Assembly (NCBI GenBank): GCA_001970955.1
Contig: MPUH01000480.1
Coordinates: forward strand, 1 to 51,236
Source of the DNA: Stentor coeruleus
Taxonomy: Eukaryota; Ciliophora; Heterotrichea; Heterotrichida; Stentoridae
DNA length: 51,236 bases
Direction of reading: 5' to 3'
Both the position numbers and the translations under genes were made by a program. Positions within the stretch are counted from its first letter, which is position 1. The number at the start of each line of letters is the position of its first letter. The notes beneath the pieces were generated by a model. The model was not told the DNA's origin, did no database searches, and saw only the letters and a list, made by a program, of their open reading frames with translations. Shown piece after piece: positions 10,903 through 20,435 of the stretch.

Positions 10903-11460
10903 ATGCAAAAGTCCTTACTGAGAAGTGTTTTAAAAGCTAAAAGGGCTGAGATATCACATATTCTAGAGGATTATAAACCATTATTAGCTCAGAATACTAT
11001 ACCAGAACTCTTAGCATTATTGAGTATAACAGATAAGGTAGCAGGTTATTATCCTATCAATAGTGAATTTGACTGTTTATTTATATTGAAAAGTTTGATC
11101 AAGCATGGTATTGAAGTATCTTTACCAGTTGTTGGTGAAGGGAAAGTTATGAAATTTAAAGCTTGGAATGGAGATGAAGCTTTGTTAGGCCCAGGAAAAT
11201 TTGGTGTCCCTATACCTATTTGTGAAGGAAACTTTGTAGACCCTGATATGATTTTAGTTCCTATGCTTGGGTTTAATAATAGAGGATATCGTATTGGCTA
11301 TGGTGGAGCTTTTTATGATAATACTCTTCCTCACCATCCTAGAGCTAAAACTATTGGCTTAGCATTTAAAAATCAACTTTGTGAGGAGTTTCAAGAAGAA
11401 CCCCATGATGTCAAGCTTAATAGCATTATAACAGAAGAAGGGGTTTTCCCTTTACTTTAA
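10903..11460 (+). CDS. 5-formyltetrahydrofolate cyclo-ligase (5,10-methenyl-THF synthetase)
   Basis: A 185-residue protein of the usual length for the family. It begins with the basic helix SLLRSVLKAKRAEIS that precedes the ATP site. It ends with the family signature PMLGFNNRGYRIGYGGAFYD (compare GYRLGYGGGYYD in known enzymes). The enzyme uses ATP to convert 5-formyl-THF to 5,10-methenyl-THF, returning this folate to the one-carbon pool. The start is the first ATG; the next upstream bases already belong to the divergent X copy. A truncated pseudogene lies at 40345-40557, whose first frame-breaking change is GAG to TAG at the codon equivalent to Glu23 here. Confidence 0.93.
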   Translation: MQKSLLRSVLKAKRAEISHILEDYKPLLAQNTIPELLALLSITDKVAGYYPINSEFDCLFILKSLIKHGIEVSLPVVGEGKVMKFKAWNGDEALLGPGKFGVPIPICEGNFVDPDMILVPMLGFNNRGYRIGYGGAFYDNTLPHHPRAKTIGLAFKNQLCEEFQEEPHDVKLNSIITEEGVFPLL

Positions 11461-12484
11461 TAAAAGTAATAATTGGAATATAACACAAAAAATCGCAGAG
11501 ATATTTCATAATCAATTCGCCGATTTAAGCATCAAAGCCCAGTCTAGCATAGAGTGCAAATTCAAAAGAACTCCTTAATACTTTGGTTAAAAAATTTTAA
11601 TAAAAAGCCATAACTAGGAGTTTTAAAATCATCATGCAATTTATGTTCCAAATCATGTAAATAATATAAGGTATTTTAAGTTTCTTATAAGAAATGTCTA
11701 TTCATTTTGGTTGACATAGCATGAATAATATATGAAATATATATAAAGTATAGTTTAAATTTAAGATATTATTATATGATTTAATGCATCTTAAGCGTAG
11801 TCATCTATATGTTCTAAGATACTCCCAGCATCAAAATTCTCAAATGAATAATAAAAAGCATCAAATTTAGATGAAAAATCTTGTTTAAAGTTTTTTGGTG
11901 TAGATAGACATAAACCATTATATGCATTTTTTATGTATATTTAATATAAAATAAAAATATCGATTTGGACCCCAAAGCACTCAAGCCTATAACCTTCTTT
12001 ATTTTCTTTTTTTTTTCAACTTTTTAGTATCAGAAAAAACTTTTCTAATCTAAACTCATCACTTCTATCATCAATTTTCAATCCATCAAATCCTAGACCA
12101 CACAGCTACAAAACTCTATATGCATATAAAAATTCCATAACATTTTAAGTGCTAAAGTAAAAAAACTTCAAATTTCTATTTATTCATTTGTGTTTCATTG
12201 GAGTTAAAAGGTTCCATATATTCATCTATGTGATGACAACCTTTTTGGCTGCCTAGGCCATTGCTGTACTTACTAAAAAAATTATCATTGGTTTTTAGTT
12301 GTGTTTCTTTATGGCTTTTTCAATGGAAACATGCTTGGAATTTTGATTTTATCGATTTTCCTATTTCCCTATTGAATATTTTTAATACCGAAGTCCTAAG
12401 AAAAATCTAGTTATAAAAAGCTCAGATATTGCTATGGGTTGTAATGCTAAAAAGATAATTATACAAACTGTTAAGGCTTATATC
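11461..12484. other. Intergenic with two gene relics
   Basis: No intact gene. On the minus strand at 11791-11943 a 50-codon frame with protein-like composition (ends SILEHIDDYA, stop) looks like the C-terminus of a lost gene; I find no relative of it in the window. At 12145-12275 there is a weak copy of part of the orphan gene at 38373-39626 (separate entry). The rest is AT-rich sequence with nothing recognisable. Confidence 0.5.
12145..12275 (-). pseudogene. Relic of the 38373-39626 orphan gene
   Basis: The + strand here matches 38530-38670, including an exact CCTAGGCCATTGCT block and a matching TATATATTCA-type stretch upstream with small indels. It corresponds to residues around GLGNLKNLVTNMGEYIKHFEL of that protein. 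Both lie on the minus strand, so this relic is a direct copy, unlike the rest of the mirrored material. Identity is moderate and the frame is broken. Confidence 0.6.
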
Positions 12485-13369
12485 TTATATATCATTACTT
12501 AATAATCTTCTAAAAAACTCCACTAAACTCATACTTATAGCTGTATTTGGTGTATGAAACAATATTCTTGCTAGAGACCCTTGAAAAAGTGCCCTAAACC
12601 CTTCTTCACTAGCAATAAGATATATGCCATGGAACATGTTTTTATATGGGAATTTAGATTTTCCTATCGCTCTGACAACTTGCATACGAACTTTGGCTAT
12701 ATCTAATGGGTTTGTTATCCAAGCAGAAAGTGATCCAGCGAATCCAGCACAAAGAACACTATGAAAAAAACTGATCTCTTTATGTCCACCAACAAAATAA
12801 TGCTTGCTGTATTCATAAAAAAGGAAATAAAGCCCGCTAAAAGGACCAAATGAAGCTACGGTTGCCCCATACGCACGGTAAATTCCTCTAAGGCCTTCTT
12901 TGGATAAAAGGATTTTTAAAGCATTTCTTCCATTTGCATAATTGTATTCTTTAAGATTTGATTGAACTTGCAAACGCTCTTTAATAACATCGATTGGAAC
13001 AAAAAACATACAGCTTATAGCTTCTGCTATCATTCCTGAGGTTAAATATGCTAAAAAATTGTTATTTTTAAAAGCAGGGATCTCTAAAAGATACTTCTTA
13101 CTAAGTTCATATGATGTAAAATATAAACAAACTGCTGGCAAACATCCAAATGCAGAGAATGTTAACCCTTTATATAAACCTTTATAGCCTTCTTTAGCTA
13201 AAGTTGTTTTAAAAGCTTGAGTTATTGTCAGGAACTCAGGACTTTTATTTCCTTGTTGTACTTGAAGTTTAGCTTTTATTGTATCTAAAGGATGGACAAC
13301 CATTCTAGCTATTCCCCCACTTATAAATGCTGAAATTGATGTTAAAACAATCGGATACTGTTCTTCCAT
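12485..13369 (-). CDS. Mitochondrial carrier family (SLC25) transporter
   Basis: A 294-residue protein with three tandem repeats of about 95 residues, each with the family signature PxDxxK: PLDTIKAKLQ, PIDVIKERLQ and PLDIAKVRMQ. Each is followed by a G-rich matrix helix (EGYKGLYKG, EGLRGIYRA, EGFRALFQG). It would form a six-helix solute exchanger in the inner mitochondrial membrane. The substrate cannot be fixed from what I see; the PIDVIKERLQVQ second repeat recalls the mitoferrin/S-adenosylmethionine/MME1 part of the family. Length and repeats are complete, with no sign of decay. Confidence 0.95.
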   Translation of the reverse strand: MEEQYPIVLTSISAFISGGIARMVVHPLDTIKAKLQVQQGNKSPEFLTITQAFKTTLAKEGYKGLYKGLTFSAFGCLPAVCLYFTSYELSKKYLLEIPAFKNNNFLAYLTSGMIAEAISCMFFVPIDVIKERLQVQSNLKEYNYANGRNALKILLSKEGLRGIYRAYGATVASFGPFSGLYFLFYEYSKHYFVGGHKEISFFHSVLCAGFAGSLSAWITNPLDIAKVRMQVVRAIGKSKFPYKNMFHGIYLIASEEGFRALFQGSLARILFHTPNTAISMSLVEFFRRLLSNDI

Positions 13370-13617
13370 ATTCTAATTAGTTATAATGTTGAATTTTGTG
13401 TATTATTCAATAAGAGGAATATGATGTAAGAGTTTTATATGGTTAGGATATTGGAGTATTTATAATAGGATATGATTAGGTTAGGGTTTTACTATAAGAT
13501 TATATTTGAAAATTGGTTTGATAACATGATTGGATGCTGTGTATTATAATATTTGATGATTATTATAGTTTTATGTTTTTGTATAATGCTAAAGTTAAGC
13601 CTTAAAAACCTATATTT

Positions 13618-15138
13618 TTATAATTTAATATCATCTATTTTCCTTGGAGCTACCGAACTAGACAAACTATTAAATAAATCGTCAATATTCATAAGCTTAG
13701 CTTCGAGTTTCTGAACAGGCACAACACTTACAGGTTCTTTCACTGGAGCATTTTGCTTAATAACAGGAAATGCAGCATCAAAATCTAACAAATCTTTCTG
13801 AGTATTCACAATAATCGGGAAACTATTAGCAGGTTTATTCTGTGAAGCTTTCATATTCAAGTTCCCAAACATGTTATTATTCTCAATTTTCTGTTCTCTT
13901 TTCACAGTTTCTATAGGTAAAATAGGATTCCTCATAGTTTCAGGCTTATTTTCTATACTCAAAAAAGGGTCAGGTTTATTTTTAGTTACTTCCGGTGTCA
14001 TATTCAATGTTAGAAAATCAAAATTCATAGTATTTGTGTTTATCTCAGATTTTCCTTGTAAAGTTGGCGCTTTGGTAGTTTGTTTTAAAGGTATTCCAAA
14101 AAGTTTCCCACCTTCAGAAGACTTAACTTGGTTTATTGGAGAGTTTGAGACTATAGGAATAGGATCTTGAGTATTAGGTATATTAGAAAATATAGGAAAA
14201 GCTTCTGAGACTTGAGTTGAACTTGGTATGTTTGAAAAAAAATCTTTAGGCTTTTCTGGTTGATTTTTAGAAAGGGCTGAGTTCTTTAATGGCAGGCCAA
14301 AAAGTTCAGATTTTTTAGGGATTGGCTCTTTTAGAGGCTGGGCTGGTATAAGATTAGGATGGATGGTTTTAGTTTCTGGGGCAAAGAGATCTGGGATTGA
14401 TGATGAAGTTTTTGTAGGGTTTTCTAGAGTTCTTATTTGGGTTGGAACTACTGTTTGGGGTTTTATGTCTTTGGGTACTGATTTTGATGGGTCAAAGGAG
14501 AAAATGTCCTTTTTAGGTTCGAAGAGCTGTGGAGGATTGTATTGGAAGTCTTCAGCCACTGGGATTTTTTGTTGGTCGTACCATGACCCTGATGGAGGAT
14601 AAGGGATATTGCTTTGATTACTGAAACCCTCATTCTTCTCCCCATGCCAACTATCAGCGTAGCTCTGTGAAGAAAACCCCATCGTCCTTTCTCTTTGCCT
14701 TTTAGCATCTTCCCTTTCACTATCCAACAAATTTTGATTACTAAGCAAATTTAACAGTTTCCTAGAAATTTCCCTAACCATACTGCATTGCTCTAAAGAT
14801 TTTCCTTCAGGGAAGTAATCTAAAAAGCTTCTAAATTTCATAGAAGAGCTTCTTAAATCTGCAACAAATGATAAAGAGCCATATCGGACCAAAGCTTCAA
14901 CAAGCTGAAGTGCCCTAAAAATTCTATTGGAGTCATTTTCTCCAGGGGCAAGATATTCCCAGATGATTTTACTTATACTTCTGCAATCATCTAAGGAAAT
15001 AGTTCTATCAGCTATTGAATAATATGCAGTTTTAAGGGGTTGCTCAGAAGATTTTATTACTGAGTGTACTGATTTTTCAAGGTCAGATTTTGTGAATTTC
15101 TGTTTGAGTTCTGAAGCTGCTTTCTTTATTCTCTCCAT
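13618..15138 (-). CDS. ENTH/epsin-like clathrin adaptor
   Basis: This 506-residue protein has an N-terminal all-helical domain of about 145 residues that fits ENTH. It starts with basic helix MERIKKAASELKQKF, then SDLEKSVHSVIKSS, a helix ending IIWEYLAP, and the LVEALVRYGS helix typical of epsins. The remainder (about 150-506) is low-complexity, rich in Pro, Ser, Lys and Asn. It contains two LFG[LI]PLK repeats and several DPF/FSFDP/DLF-like short motifs that in epsins bind AP-2 and clathrin. Role: phosphoinositide-binding adaptor in endocytosis or Golgi-endosome traffic. It fits with the beta-adaptin and F-BAR genes in the same window, although not adjacent. Confidence 0.8.
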   Translation of the reverse strand: MERIKKAASELKQKFTKSDLEKSVHSVIKSSEQPLKTAYYSIADRTISLDDCRSISKIIWEYLAPGENDSNRIFRALQLVEALVRYGSLSFVADLRSSSMKFRSFLDYFPEGKSLEQCSMVREISRKLLNLLSNQNLLDSEREDAKRQRERTMGFSSQSYADSWHGEKNEGFSNQSNIPYPPSGSWYDQQKIPVAEDFQYNPPQLFEPKKDIFSFDPSKSVPKDIKPQTVVPTQIRTLENPTKTSSSIPDLFAPETKTIHPNLIPAQPLKEPIPKKSELFGLPLKNSALSKNQPEKPKDFFSNIPSSTQVSEAFPIFSNIPNTQDPIPIVSNSPINQVKSSEGGKLFGIPLKQTTKAPTLQGKSEINTNTMNFDFLTLNMTPEVTKNKPDPFLSIENKPETMRNPILPIETVKREQKIENNNMFGNLNMKASQNKPANSFPIIVNTQKDLLDFDAAFPVIKQNAPVKEPVSVVPVQKLEAKLMNIDDLFNSLSSSVAPRKIDDIKL

Positions 15139-16157
15139 TTATAATTGGATTTTGTTGTTTTTATAGTAAATCTGACTGATTATCATGTAGTTTATTTTGA
15201 AGATTTGTAAGGTAAGTATTATAGTTTTGTTTAAAGAAAAATTATGAAGGGATTGTGATGAAAGGAAACATTGTGTAGAAACTCAATAAAATTATTAAAA
15301 TTTCAAAAACTTAATCCAAAAAGCAAAACTTTCTGTTAAAAGTTTTCTCTTAATTTTCTTTTGGTTTTTCTTTGATTATTTTTTTTTAACCTTTTTTTAA
15401 TTTTGATTCAATCCTTGAATCATTATCGATATCACTAGCTAATTTATTATTTCTGCATTTTTTTATATAATTAGGTTAGGAGTTCTATTTTAAGCATAGA
15501 CTTTCCTCTTTCATATCAAATGCAAATTATATAATTTTTAATAGTTTCCTATGCAATGCAAGAATTTTTTAAAATCTCTAATTACAGTTAATGGGTACCT
15601 CAACAGAAACTCTTTAGGATTTTAGTAAAGTATATTTTATATAAATATTTCAATTCAAGTACTCTGAAGATTAAGTTGACTAGACATGATTTTTTAACTG
15701 TTTTCAGTTAGTTTTCTTAGTGATTGTATGTAAAATATACTGTGCCTTCACAACTTAAAAATATGATTTTTATATAGTTTACTATCATATTATTATATGT
15801 TATATAGATATGTATTATTAAAAGTATATTTAATTTTCATACAACAATTATTTATAATTTGTATAGGAATAGGTATAAAGTCATTAAAAAAATTATCTAC
15901 ACTTTTGTTTGATAGAAACTTTAAGGACTAAGTTTTTTGGGAAACCTACCAAAATTCATGCAAACTTTTCACAACAAATGCCTGATCCTTGCTAATTTTA
16001 CTTAAAAAACTAATCAATATCCCACTTCTAAAATTAAACTCTAAATTCTTATTGCATACAAAAAATCTTACACAATGCATTTTCCACAAAAAAATTCACT
16101 TAAAACCTTAAAACTTCAAGTTTAATACTTTCTAAAGCTAATCATTAAAACTATTAA
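15139..16157. other. Intergenic, nothing recognised
   Basis: About 1 kb of AT-rich sequence with poly-T and poly-A runs (15360-15410) between the 5' end of the ENTH gene and the 3' end of the large orphan. No frame, RNA gene or repeat that I can support. Confidence 0.5.
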
Positions 16158-19100
16158 CTATCCTGATATATTTGATAGTATCGACTTGTTTATAATATTC
16201 ACAGGTTCAAAATTATCTACAACCTGTATCCTCTTTCTAAAAATCAGTTTATAAATAACCTTAACACAAACCCCTAAAATAATTAAAATGCCAAAAGCTA
16301 TAACAAAAAATATCCACAAAGGTGTATTAATTCCACCTTTATCATCATCTTTATATCTATAAATTTCAACAAATATTGGATCAGTTATTTCCTCATTATT
16401 ATTATTGTTTGCTTTAATAGTAACATTAAACAAATTAGTTCCCCAGTTTTTATACATCTCATCATAATAATAATCATCCATTTCTTTAACTTTTAATGTA
16501 TACTCAGAAATCATATAGCAAACTATTTGTGAGCTTTCATTAATAAAAGCGATTCGGTTAGATCCGATAAAAACTAAAGCAAAATAATTATATTTACCAT
16601 TAGAAAACTTTATGTCGCGTATAAGAGTACTACTAAAAGAAGCTCGAAGGTCTATAATTCTATAAAAAAGCATTTCATCACCATAAACAACAGGATAGGT
16701 TAAATATTGGCCATGATAATCTGAGCTGAAGGATATTGAAGAAGGTATAGAAGAAATATCGTAGTTTTCAGTTGTAAATTGGTACCTTTTAATACCATAT
16801 TTAGGAATCATCTCATTATTTGTCAGGTAGATGATCATTATACCACTGTTTGTCACGGTGTAGATTTCTTTGTAGACTACACCGACTGAGACTATAGGGT
16901 CATCGCTGTAAGCTGGAACTTTTGTGTAGATTTTTGATTTACCATTAGCAACTTTTAATATGTACATTCCATACCAATAATCAGCTATCATAATGTATAA
17001 ATTATTTTGATAGATTCCATCAACAGATGTTGCATAAAAATAATTTATGTTCAAACTATTAAAATTTATAACTTCATTTTCAGAGAGATACACTGATTTC
17101 TCATTCCATGAAAAAGTCATTCTTTTTACAAAATTGTTACTGTATATAAAAATTTGATATCTGTTTATATCATTAATCAGGAAAATAGTAAAATGAAATT
17201 GATCATCAGTGACAATTTGAAGAAACTGAGGGTCAAAATCTAAAGAAAGCAGGTCTAAGCCAATGACATCCCAAGTATTTTGATCTAAATACCAGAAAAT
17301 CAAAAGATTCTGACAACTAGTTCGAAAATACCCAGGAATTGACTCCCAATAATATGTTATATTTTTAATATAATAACAAGTGGCAACAATAAGTGTGATA
17401 TTATCTTTAGAAGATACATATTCAATATTATTACAAACTGCATCTTCACCAACATATTCAGAAATCTCAATTGATTTCAGTATATTCATTTTATTTAAAT
17501 CGTAATCTGGTATTAATCCTTCAAGAATAAGCAATTTACCAGAAACTGTTGAGGTAATTAAAAGAGAATAGTTATATAAGGATATTGATAATAATGATAT
17601 AAAGTCTTCATTTAAATCACTGTAAGTACTTGTAATAATAAGGTTAGGTTGGAGGATAATTGGGTCATTGTCGTTTGATTCTACAGGTCTTTCTTGGCCG
17701 TTTAGTATTAATGTAAGTTCCATATTATTACCTGAAAAAACACTTAGCATATCTAAGCTGAAACCAGAGTTGTAATCTATTGATCTGTTTTTAAAGTTAT
17801 CGTTTTGATTGATCATAACAGCTTGTCCATATACAATCAACTCAAAAGTGACATTCAAACTCTTACTATCATAATCATTAATCACATTCACATTCCCATA
17901 TAAATAATATTCCCCATTATTCATAGTTGGTGGATCATCCAACACAATACTAAAAGGCAAATACATAACACATGGCTCACTAATATAAGTTCCAGGACAT
18001 ATGCTATAATAAATATCCAAATACTGTTCTGAATTATTATCATTACATAAAAACTGAAACATACTCTGATCATTTTCAATCCACGCACAAGAAAGTGCAC
18101 AATTATTATCAATTTTCATTTCTGAGAAATAAGAATTCAATGTTGTCTGTAGTCCATCTAATATTACCAAGCTATTGTTTTGAGTTTGAATAAAAAGAAA
18201 ATCATTTAGTAAATAAGCTGTAAGTGGAGTTAACTGAAAAGGTATCGATTTAACAAAAATTAGTTCATGTGAATAGACTTCAATAGTAAAACCTGTTAGT
18301 ATATAAAGTTGTAATGGGGATGCATAAAGGCTTAGAGCATTTTTTATAGTTATTGACTTGATTTTGGAGATTTCATAATTTCCTGGAGATAAGGTATCGA
18401 GGTTGATTATGAAGATTCTATTAAAAGTTGTTAGGATGTAAAGATAAGAAGAGTATTGGATTGTGTCTATATTACTTGCTGCTATGCTTCGGATAACCTC
18501 GTTTTTTTCAAGAACACTTGTTGTACGGAAGTGATGAAATAGAAAATATTTGGAAGAAGTAAAAGCGTAAATGCTTATAAAATTTTGGCTTAAACAGACT
18601 AAGTATTTGTCTGCTATTTGGATTTGAATGCAGGGATCGATAGCCTGAGCACTCTGATATTCCCATAATGAATACGCAGCTATATAATTTTTTGAATTAT
18701 TCACATAAGAAAAAAGCAAACTATCATACTTAACATAAACACAAGTAAAATTGTCAGCAGTAAAATAATCAATCTGATCCATACTACTTTTCACAATAAT
18801 GCTAATAAAAGTTGTGTCAATTATAGCCATGAAAAGGCTTGTCTCTAATACTTGAGTGCAATTTGTTTTTAAAAACATTCTTTCATAATAGACTATTTTC
18901 TGAAAATCACTAGTCGTAACATTGACTGAATAATTTGTATAAGTAAGGTCAAAACTATAACTAAGACTTCTACCAGATACATACTGATAAACATCAAACA
19001 ATATTTCCTGTGAAAATCCTTCAAATATGACTTGAATTACAATATCATTGTATTTAGATGTTTTGTATTTGTTTATATATTCTATAGTATTCATGCTATC

Positions 19101-20435
19101 TAACTGTTTAACATAATAAGCAATACTAGCACTTTCTTCAAAATCATTCATAGCTGTAATCAACACACCTTTATTATCATATTCTTGAGTTACATTTAAA
19201 TAAGGTATATCAAAAGTTAAATTATAAGCATTTATTCCATCAAACTCACTTCTTATATATAAATAACAGTCAATAGCAGGCATGACAATCCATTTAGCAC
19301 CTTTTGAATACCCTTTGACTAAAGTTGATAAGTCTAGATAATATAAAGGGTCTTGAGAATTTGTAGTGTCTTGAGCTATTATTAAAGCATCATTGTTTAA
19401 CTGAATAAAATATAAGTTGCTTATAATTTGGGTACCTATCGCTCCTGCTATTAAGCCAGTTTTTGTTGTCCCTTTTATTAAAAACATAGGTAGCATATAA
19501 TTATAATCAATAGTTACTAGACCAGAACAAGTCCCAACAGCAAGAATTATTACACCTTGGTTTATTTGTTTATAATAATCATTTGTGAATATATCAAGGG
19601 TTGAAAGACATCCGAAATTAGTCAAGTTGACTTTAAAGTATTCTTGATATATGTGAGAATTTTGTTTAAAAAATTTCAAGCCATAATTAGTGTCTAGTAT
19701 TACTAATACTGGATCATTATCGGAACTTTGATATGATATGGCTTCAGTTGGCATAAATCTTTCTGAAGAGTTTACTGTTATTCCTTGGAGAGTTTGGTAT
19801 ACAATTGGTATTGTTGGAATTGACATATCATATATTATAACTATTCCCCAATTTTTGTAAAGATTTCCTATGAAAGGTATGTAATTACTATTTGTCACTG
19901 AACAGCTCTTTAGGCCTTGAAGATATTTTACATCCCACATATTTAGTTGAATAGTACTATTTGTTTCTGGATGCAACAGAAAAACTCGATTTATTTTTTC
20001 ACTAGTTATTACAAAGATTCTAAATAAATCATCATTTGTCCATGGCACTATTTGCTGAATGGTATAGTTAATATTGTATTTATAGTAAATACTGAGTGTT
20101 AGTGAAGTTTTTGACACTGTATAAAGGTACAATGTAGTATTGTGGAAGTCTAAAAGAAATGTTAAATTCATTGCATCCCAAGTTATAAATGATTTTCTTG
20201 TTGAATTTTCAGCTTCATAATAAGGATAAGAACTGTTGCTTGTTAATATGAGATGAGCTTTGTCTGGAAGCTGAAGAGAGGTAGAATTTGATGAAAATGT
20301 CAGATAATCGCCTTCAAAGAAATCGTAGAGGTTTAGAGACATACTTTCTGATTGGAACATGATAATTTCACCTAGTTCTTGGATAACTTTTGGCGCACTA
20401 CCCATGACAAATGATATCAACAACAGAATGAGCAT
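16158..20435 (-). CDS. Large orphan type I membrane protein (1425 aa)
   Basis: I do not recognise this protein. It starts with a clear signal peptide (MLILLLISFVMGSA) and has about 1340 extracellular residues rich in Asn, Tyr, Ser and Ile, with many N-glycosylation sequons. A single membrane helix lies near the end (PLWIFFVIAFGILIILGVCV), then a basic stop-transfer segment (YKLIFRKR) and a cytosolic tail of about 25 residues. Recurring hydrophobic strand patterns (for example LYILTTFNRIFIINLDTL, LYILTGFTIEVYSHEL) suggest beta-propeller-like repeats, but this is a guess. No intron or break is visible across 4.3 kb. Likely a surface or secretory-pathway protein; no function is claimed. Confidence 0.85.
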   Translation of the reverse strand: MLILLLISFVMGSAPKVIQELGEIIMFQSESMSLNLYDFFEGDYLTFSSNSTSLQLPDKAHLILTSNSSYPYYEAENSTRKSFITWDAMNLTFLLDFHNTTLYLYTVSKTSLTLSIYYKYNINYTIQQIVPWTNDDLFRIFVITSEKINRVFLLHPETNSTIQLNMWDVKYLQGLKSCSVTNSNYIPFIGNLYKNWGIVIIYDMSIPTIPIVYQTLQGITVNSSERFMPTEAISYQSSDNDPVLVILDTNYGLKFFKQNSHIYQEYFKVNLTNFGCLSTLDIFTNDYYKQINQGVIILAVGTCSGLVTIDYNYMLPMFLIKGTTKTGLIAGAIGTQIISNLYFIQLNNDALIIAQDTTNSQDPLYYLDLSTLVKGYSKGAKWIVMPAIDCYLYIRSEFDGINAYNLTFDIPYLNVTQEYDNKGVLITAMNDFEESASIAYYVKQLDSMNTIEYINKYKTSKYNDIVIQVIFEGFSQEILFDVYQYVSGRSLSYSFDLTYTNYSVNVTTSDFQKIVYYERMFLKTNCTQVLETSLFMAIIDTTFISIIVKSSMDQIDYFTADNFTCVYVKYDSLLFSYVNNSKNYIAAYSLWEYQSAQAIDPCIQIQIADKYLVCLSQNFISIYAFTSSKYFLFHHFRTTSVLEKNEVIRSIAASNIDTIQYSSYLYILTTFNRIFIINLDTLSPGNYEISKIKSITIKNALSLYASPLQLYILTGFTIEVYSHELIFVKSIPFQLTPLTAYLLNDFLFIQTQNNSLVILDGLQTTLNSYFSEMKIDNNCALSCAWIENDQSMFQFLCNDNNSEQYLDIYYSICPGTYISEPCVMYLPFSIVLDDPPTMNNGEYYLYGNVNVINDYDSKSLNVTFELIVYGQAVMINQNDNFKNRSIDYNSGFSLDMLSVFSGNNMELTLILNGQERPVESNDNDPIILQPNLIITSTYSDLNEDFISLLSISLYNYSLLITSTVSGKLLILEGLIPDYDLNKMNILKSIEISEYVGEDAVCNNIEYVSSKDNITLIVATCYYIKNITYYWESIPGYFRTSCQNLLIFWYLDQNTWDVIGLDLLSLDFDPQFLQIVTDDQFHFTIFLINDINRYQIFIYSNNFVKRMTFSWNEKSVYLSENEVINFNSLNINYFYATSVDGIYQNNLYIMIADYWYGMYILKVANGKSKIYTKVPAYSDDPIVSVGVVYKEIYTVTNSGIMIIYLTNNEMIPKYGIKRYQFTTENYDISSIPSSISFSSDYHGQYLTYPVVYGDEMLFYRIIDLRASFSSTLIRDIKFSNGKYNYFALVFIGSNRIAFINESSQIVCYMISEYTLKVKEMDDYYYDEMYKNWGTNLFNVTIKANNNNNEEITDPIFVEIYRYKDDDKGGINTPLWIFFVIAFGILIILGVCVKVIYKLIFRKRIQVVDNFEPVNIINKSILSNISG

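Larger units (their letters stand above)
9408..11130. repeat. Arm A, inner block of the inverted duplication (mate 40345-43862)
   Basis: Read in reverse, this block aligns with 43862 down to 40345 in the same gene order: IP3R 3' end, IP3R downstream spacer, X gene, shared promoter, cyclo-ligase 5' part. Arm B has about 2.2 kb (roughly 41055-43225, two genes) that arm A lacks. Arm A has a roughly 557-bp insertion at 10136-10692 that arm B lacks. Confidence 0.9.

Noticed and set aside
13871..14720. Several frames on both strands inside the ENTH gene tail
   Set aside because: Shadows of a low-complexity coding region; no independent features.
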